In this document: in pieces, positions 59,163 to 64,000 of the stretch
Layout of the letters: every line of letters begins with the position of its first letter
Position numbering within the stretch: the stretch's first letter is position 1
Assembly: GCA_012719455.1 (NCBI GenBank)
Contig: JAAYAJ010000105.1
Location: 1 to 64,000, forward strand
DNA: 64,000 nucleotides
Direction: 5' to 3'
From: Acidobacteriota bacterium
GTDB taxonomy: Bacteria; Acidobacteriota; UBA6911
Program-made: the position numbers and the translations under genes
Notes under the pieces: generated by a model
Databases searched by the model: none
What the model was told of the DNA's origin: nothing
The model's input: only the letters and a program-made list of their open reading frames with translations

Positions 59163-60191
59163 TCACTCGCCGATGGGGATCGCCCCCCTGGGGTCCTGAT
59201 CCACCTGGCTGAGTTCCGCTTCGAGTATCGAGTTGACCCGATTGTCGGAAAATTCCTTGGCCACCCGGATCGCATTCTTGATCGCGTTGGCGCTGGACCT
59301 GCCGTGGCATATGATGGTGGCGCCGCGCAGTCCGAGCAGCGGCGCGCCGCCGTACTCCGAATAGTCGAGCCGCTTTTTCAGCCGCTTGAACGATTGCTGG
59401 CTGAGCATGGCTCCGAGCTTGGCCTGGAGGTTCCTCGAGAGCTCCTCCCGGAGCAGATTCAGTACCGTCTCGATCAGCCCCTCGCTCGTCTTCAGCGCAA
59501 CGTTGCCGGTGAACCCGTCGCAAACGATGACGTCCGCCCGCCCGTTGTAAATGTCCCGCCCCTCGACATTGCCGATGAAGTTCAGTTTGAGCCGCTTCAG
59601 TTCCCGGTGGACCTCCTTGGTGAGGTCGTTCCCCTTGCACTCCTCCTCCCCGACCGACATGAGACCGACCCGGGGGGAGGCGACGCCGATGATCTTCTTG
59701 CTGAAAAGGTGTCCCATGACGGCGAACTGCACCAGGTGCTGCGGCTTGCAGGAGATGTTGGCGCCCACATCGAGCAGCACCGCGTGCCCCTTCAGCGTAG
59801 GGAGGATCGTCGACAGCGCCGGGCGGTCCACCCCGGGAACGGTGCCGTATACCATCTTGGAGGTCGCCATCACGGCACCGGTGTTGCCGGCGCTGACCAG
59901 CCCGCTGGCCAAACCGTCCCGCACCAGGTCCGCGGCGACCCGGATCGAGGAATCCCGCTTCCTGCGCAGGGCCGCCACCGGGGACTCGTCCATGGCCACC
60001 ACCTCGGTCGCGTTGCGGATCTCGATGGGAAGGTCTCTTCCCCCCGCCTCCTTCAGGAGCGGGGCCAGGAGGGATTCCTTTCCCACGAGGGTGACGGCGA
60101 CGTTGTAGGCGCGGGCCGCCATTACGGCCCCTTCCACTTCGCTGAAGGGGGCGTTGTCACTCCCCATGCTGTCCACGGCGATATTGATCAT
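59163..60191 (-). CDS. plsX: Phosphate acyltransferase PlsX
   Basis: MINIAVDSMGSDNAP; SAGNTGAVMATSKM; DGFTGNVALKTSEG. Confidence 0.95.
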   Translation of the reverse strand: MINIAVDSMGSDNAPFSEVEGAVMAARAYNVAVTLVGKESLLAPLLKEAGGRDLPIEIRNATEVVAMDESPVAALRRKRDSSIRVAADLVRDGLASGLVSAGNTGAVMATSKMVYGTVPGVDRPALSTILPTLKGHAVLLDVGANISCKPQHLVQFAVMGHLFSKKIIGVASPRVGLMSVGEEECKGNDLTKEVHRELKRLKLNFIGNVEGRDIYNGRADVIVCDGFTGNVALKTSEGLIETVLNLLREELSRNLQAKLGAMLSQQSFKRLKKRLDYSEYGGAPLLGLRGATIICHGRSSANAIKNAIRVAKEFSDNRVNSILEAELSQVDQDPRGAIPIGE

Positions 60192-60236
60192 GTGCGCAAG
60201 GGAACCCATAATGAACCGGGAGAAACCACCAAGGCC

Positions 60237-60422
60237 CTAGAATTCCTCTTCGCCCTTGATGACGGCCTTCCCTTTGTAGAAGCCGCAATTGGCACAGGCC
60301 TGGTGCGACGCCTTGGGCATCTGGCAATTGGGGCATATACTTGGATTTACAGGCCGCAGAAAATCGTGAGCCCGGCGCTTTCCACGGCGCGACCGGGAAT
60401 GTCTCCTTTTTGGATTCGGCAT
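60237..60422 (-). CDS. rpmF: 50S ribosomal protein L32
   Basis: MPNPKRRHSRSRRGKRRAHDFL...CPNCQMPKASHQACANCGFYKGK. Confidence 0.96.
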   Translation of the reverse strand: MPNPKRRHSRSRRGKRRAHDFLRPVNPSICPNCQMPKASHQACANCGFYKGKAVIKGEEEF

Positions 60423-60485
60423 GGCGACTCTTCTCCATCATGCATGGGGATTGATGCCCTCAGTCGGGATTTGCGGCCCTCCCGC

Positions 60486-61025
60486 CTAGTCCTCCTTCCG
60501 CTCGTTCTTCTTCCGAAAATCGAGCAGAACGGACAGACGGGAATCCAGCTCCTCCCTGCTGCAATGGCACGCCCCTTCATTTAAATCGGCCCCGCACTGA
60601 TCGCAGAGCCCCTGGCAATCTTCGCGACAGACAACCTTCATGGGTATGGCGAGCTCGATCTGCTCGAGGACCATGGCGTTCACGTCAAAGGTGACGCCAT
60701 CGTAATACCCCACTTCCATATCTTCGTACTTCAGCTCTACTTCGGCGCCCCTGGCTCCCCAATCCGGCTGCGGCTGGTAGAAAAGGCCGAAGCGGGCGAA
60801 AAAGGGACGGTCGCACTCCCTGGTGCACCGGGAACAGCTGAACGTAATCGTCGTCTCCACCGTTCCATCGATCCGCAGCTCCCGTTCGTGGTGGGTGAGC
60901 ACGAAATCGACGGTCACCCCCGAGCTCAATGAAGCGTCCTCGTGGGAAAACCCGATCTCGTCGATCGGGAATACATGATGGACATGAAGCGGTTCCGCTT
61001 TCAGATCCTCAATTTCAATGAACAC
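60486..61025 (-). CDS. DUF177/YceD family protein
   Basis: GTG start; CSRCTRECDRPFFARF; C-terminal REDCQGLCDQCGADLNEGACHC; upstream of rpmF. Confidence 0.88.
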   Translation of the reverse strand: MFIEIEDLKAEPLHVHHVFPIDEIGFSHEDASLSSGVTVDFVLTHHERELRIDGTVETTITFSCSRCTRECDRPFFARFGLFYQPQPDWGARGAEVELKYEDMEVGYYDGVTFDVNAMVLEQIELAIPMKVVCREDCQGLCDQCGADLNEGACHCSREELDSRLSVLLDFRKKNERKED

Positions 61026-61167
61026 GACAAAACTCCTGCCTTCTTGAGCGAAGTGGGAAATTATATTGACGGCGGGACTTTTGTCAAGGATAAAGCCCGT
61101 GCAACTCAAGGACTTACGGCTTCGTGGAGGCGCGCCCGAAGCAGCGTAATCGGCGTTTTGGCACCAC

Positions 61168-61929
61168 TTAGGGCTGCGGCGCGTGCTCCCGAGCCGACGA
61201 AGGCTCCTTGCCGAGCCGCTCGATCTCCGCGATCAGCTTCTGCTTGTAGGGCCCGAAGGCGGCGCTTTGTTCGTCGGCCTCGCGCAGAGCCTTCACGGCT
61301 TCATCCCGGCGCCCCTGGGCCTCGAGCGCGCGCGCCAGCTCCAGGCTCAGCTCCTCCCGGGGCAGATCGCATTTGGGGTCCCTTACCATCCGGCCGAGTA
61401 TTTCCTGCGCGCCTTGGTAATTGCCCGCCTGGTAGTGGGTGTTGGCCAGCACCCGCTGCGCCAAAAAAGCGACGGTACGGTTGCGTGAGCTGGAAGCCAC
61501 CGACTCCAGGCTCTTGATCCCCTCCTCCCGCTGCCCCAACCGGAGCTGGGACAGGCCGAGGTAGTAGCGGGCCACGGCCGAAATCTTGCCGTATCCATGC
61601 CCCGAGGCAATGGCCGAAAATTCCTGAGCCGCCGCTTCATACTTCGCCTGCTCGCTGGGGAAGACCGGATTCGGACCCTTGTCATAGGGATCGGCACCGG
61701 CGTCGGCTGCGACCGCGGCATGGAAAAAATCGATCCCCTTCCCCAATTGGACCTGGGCGCGGGATTCCCTGGCCTCGAGGACCCGCGACAATCCATAGCC
61801 GCCCAGGGCCAGAACGACGACGGCCGCGGCGGCAACGCCGATCCTGGCCCGGTGGTCCCGGAAAAAACCGACCAGGCGCAGCATGGCCTCATGAACCGGA
61901 TCCTCCGAGAGTATTTCCTTGCGAGTCAT
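61168..61929 (-). CDS. Membrane-anchored TPR protein (YfgM-like)
   Basis: Single N-terminal TM (RIGVAAAAVVVLALGGYGL) followed by TPR-like repeats. Confidence 0.75.
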   Translation of the reverse strand: MTRKEILSEDPVHEAMLRLVGFFRDHRARIGVAAAAVVVLALGGYGLSRVLEARESRAQVQLGKGIDFFHAAVAADAGADPYDKGPNPVFPSEQAKYEAAAQEFSAIASGHGYGKISAVARYYLGLSQLRLGQREEGIKSLESVASSSRNRTVAFLAQRVLANTHYQAGNYQGAQEILGRMVRDPKCDLPREELSLELARALEAQGRRDEAVKALREADEQSAAFGPYKQKLIAEIERLGKEPSSAREHAPQP

Positions 61930-62258
61930 CTTGTTGTTAGCGCTCAAGGTGCCTTCCTTTGAACGGGAAACGTATGAATATGAATAAGCAGGAAAAATAG
62001 CACAACTGCCCCCGGGGCGCAATCGAAGGTTTCCCCCATGTCTCTCCCCCCGGGCGGAAAGATGGGCCTGTTTTTTGGCCAGGCCTATACAGCCCCGCTC
62101 TTCCCGGCATAAATGATCCATGAAAACGCCGGCGGCGCGGCACCATGAATTGCTGGCGTGACACCGCCCGGGAGTGCTATCATGATGGCGCATGCGACGG
62201 CCCGAAGATCCGCGGGGATCGCCGGTGCTCCGTGCCGTCCAGACCCGCAGGAGGCTTG

Positions 62259-63620
62259 ATGAAGAAGACTTTTGGTGTTTTGCTGCTGTTTCTTGGCGCT
62301 GCCGTCCTTTTATCGACCGCCATCAGCGTGGGCCCCTCGCGCGCCGATGACGCCTCCGGGATCACGGTGGCTTACACGAGCAACCTGCTGGGCTACCTGG
62401 AACCGTGCGGTTGAGTGGATACGGGCGAACAGCTCGGCGGGCTGTACAAGAAGGCCACTCATCTAAACCAATACCGCAAGGATCACACCGGGCTCGTCAT
62501 CGTGGATTCGGGCGACCTGCTCAACGAGGAGGAAGAGCTTCCCGAGTCGGTGATCGAAAGCGCGAAACTCAAGGCGGAACTGATCCTGGAAGTCTACAAG
62601 ACCATCGGGATCGACGCCGTCAACGTCGGGGAGCTCGACCTGGTCCTGGGACTGGACTATCTCAAGGAACTGGAAAAGAAGCACTCCTTCCCCTTCGTAT
62701 CCACCAACCTGGTCGATGCCGATGACAAACCCGTCTTCGAGCGCTACGTGCTCAAGAAGGTCAACGGCAAGACCGTTGCCATCATGGGCCTTTACGGCGA
62801 CACCTCGGAGATGGCGGGCAAGCTCGCCGACATCACGGGCGGCAAACTCAATGTCCAGGATCCCATCAAGGCGGCGGAAGCGGTGGTGGCCGAAGTCTCG
62901 GGAAAAGCCGACTACGTAATCGCGTTGACGCACCAGATCGCCAACCGCGACTGGGTCATCGCCCGCCGCGTCAAGGGGATCCACCTGATCGTCGGCGGCC
63001 ATGACAAGTTGAAGAACCAGGATCCCCAGGTGGCCGGCGACACCCTCATCGTCCGGGCGGGGGAGAAGGGACAGTACCTGGGCATGATCGAGGTCTCCCT
63101 TGACGGTTCGCAGGAACCGGCCAACACCCTGGTCCCGCTCGGCGACGACGTCGCCGACGATGCACAGATCAAGGAAATGATCGCGGCCTACAACGACAAG
63201 GTGGCCGAGATGTACGGGGGGAGCGCCGAAGAACGGACCGCATCGGCCGATGTGCCGCTGCGGGTGGAGGCCTGCGCTCCCTGCCACAGCAGCCAGGTGG
63301 CGCAGTGGAAGACGACGGATCATGCAAAGGCCTACGCCACCCTGGCTGGAAAGTCCAAGCAGTATGATCCCAAGTGCCTCTCCTGCCACACCGTCCGCTT
63401 CGAGCAGCCGAACGGCTTCAACATGAAGGAGCAGCAGATGGCGCTCGTAAACGTGCAGTGCGAATCGTGCCACGGAGACGCGACCGAACACCTGGCCAGC
63501 ATGAAGCCGATCCCGGTTGCCGATCCGCAGATCGATCTCTGCCTGAAATGCCACACCGAAGACCGTTGCCCGGAATTTGAAGAGGAAAAGGATATCGTCT
63601 TCGGCAAGATCAAGCACTAA
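62259..63620 (+). CDS. Candidate selenoprotein: secreted tetraheme c-type cytochrome with degenerate 5'-nucleotidase/UshA-like domain (Sec at UGA 62412-62414)
   Basis: ATG 62259 with GGAGG upstream; signal peptide MKKTFGVLLLFLGAAVLLSTAISVGPSRADD; ...YTSNLLGYLEPCG-UGA-VDTGEQLGGLYKKAT... open in the same frame to 63620; four CxxCH motifs at 63272, 63375, 63459, and 63540. Confidence 0.8.
62412..62461 (+). promoter_or_regulatory. Candidate bacterial SECIS hairpin
   Basis: Lower stem 62412-62418/62455-62461 (7 bp, includes the UGA), upper stem 62429-62435/62439-62445 (7 bp, one G-U), apical loop GGC 21 nt after the UGA. Confidence 0.7.
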
Positions 63621-63630
63621 GTTTCATCCG

Positions 63631-63657
63631 CCGGGGGGGCGGCGGCCGCCCCCCCGG
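63631..63657 (+). terminator. Strong GC hairpin after the candidate selenoprotein gene
   Basis: 12-bp perfect stem CCGGGGGGGCGG / CCGCCCCCCCGG, 3-nt loop, 10 nt after the stop; no T-tract. Confidence 0.5.
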
Positions 63658-63834
63658 TCACCCATCCCTTCCCGCCCCAACTTGCGCCCCATAAATGACC
63701 CAATGCCGGTTAGAACCCGGAGGAAGCGCACCCGGGAGAGCCTCCACGCCGCTATTCCTCTCAAAAAAACGCTTCCCAGACTGTATAATGAAGTTTTGCA
63801 TTTTATCCTTAGAAAGGAAAAAGGAGATCCGCAG

Positions 63835-64000
63835 ATGCCGGAAGAGGTCCAACCAAGCGATGTCACCATGGAGCAATTGCCCGAAGCGCTGCGCGCGGCG
63901 GCCGCCGGCGCGGGCTGGACGAACTTGATGCCCGTCCAGGCCCGTGCGATCCCGCGCATGCTCTCCGGCCGGAACCTGATGATCCAGGCCCGCACCGGGA
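63835..64000 (+). CDS. DEAD-box RNA helicase, N-terminus (truncated by window end)
   Basis: LPEALRAAAAGAGWTNLMPVQARAIPRMLSGRNLMIQARTG: Q motif and Walker A. Confidence 0.85.
   Translation, partial: MPEEVQPSDVTMEQLPEALRAAAAGAGWTNLMPVQARAIPRMLSGRNLMIQARTG

Noticed and set aside
62415-63620. Independent GTG-initiated gene starting right after the TGA
   Set aside because: No ribosome-binding site, no signal peptide despite four heme motifs, and the family N-terminus lies upstream of the TGA in the same frame; treated as one recoded gene.
1-64000. CRISPR arrays, transposases, prophage or toxin-antitoxin modules
   Set aside because: None found; the window looks like core chromosome.

Overview
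GC-rich bacterial chromosomal window, probably Acidobacteriota-like (inferred from gene content only). It is densely coding, with about 68 protein genes and no rRNA, tRNA, CRISPR array or transposase that I could recognise. Contents: a TolC-type efflux protein; prepilin peptidase and three minor pseudopilins around trpD; ubiE, aroB and thiSG; an ABC-2 exporter; an arabinose/ribulose-type sugar operon; indolepyruvate:ferredoxin oxidoreductase; an MglA/roadblock pair; a FliA-like sigma factor and FlhG-like ATPase divergent from an aberrant NtrC-type regulator; argH; the rplM-rpsI-rpsB-tsf-pyrH-frr-efp-speA series; pilMNOPQ; thiE/ribD; a CBS-domain protein, ybeY and a 7TM-HD gene; etfBA; acpP/plsX/rpmF/DUF177; and a DEAD-box helicase cut by the window end. 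The strongest unusual signal is at 62259-63620. There, a secreted tetraheme cytochrome with a degenerate metallophosphoesterase (UshA/5'-nucleotidase-like) domain is split by one in-frame UGA in an 'EPCG-UGA' motif. A two-part hairpin with bacterial-SECIS-like geometry begins at that UGA, so this is a candidate selenocysteine-containing multiheme cytochrome. Other notable points: an NtrC-family regulator lacking the GAFTGA loop and the Walker B Glu, beside flhG/fliA; an EF-P with Asn at the tip position; and several promoter-overlapping dyads.
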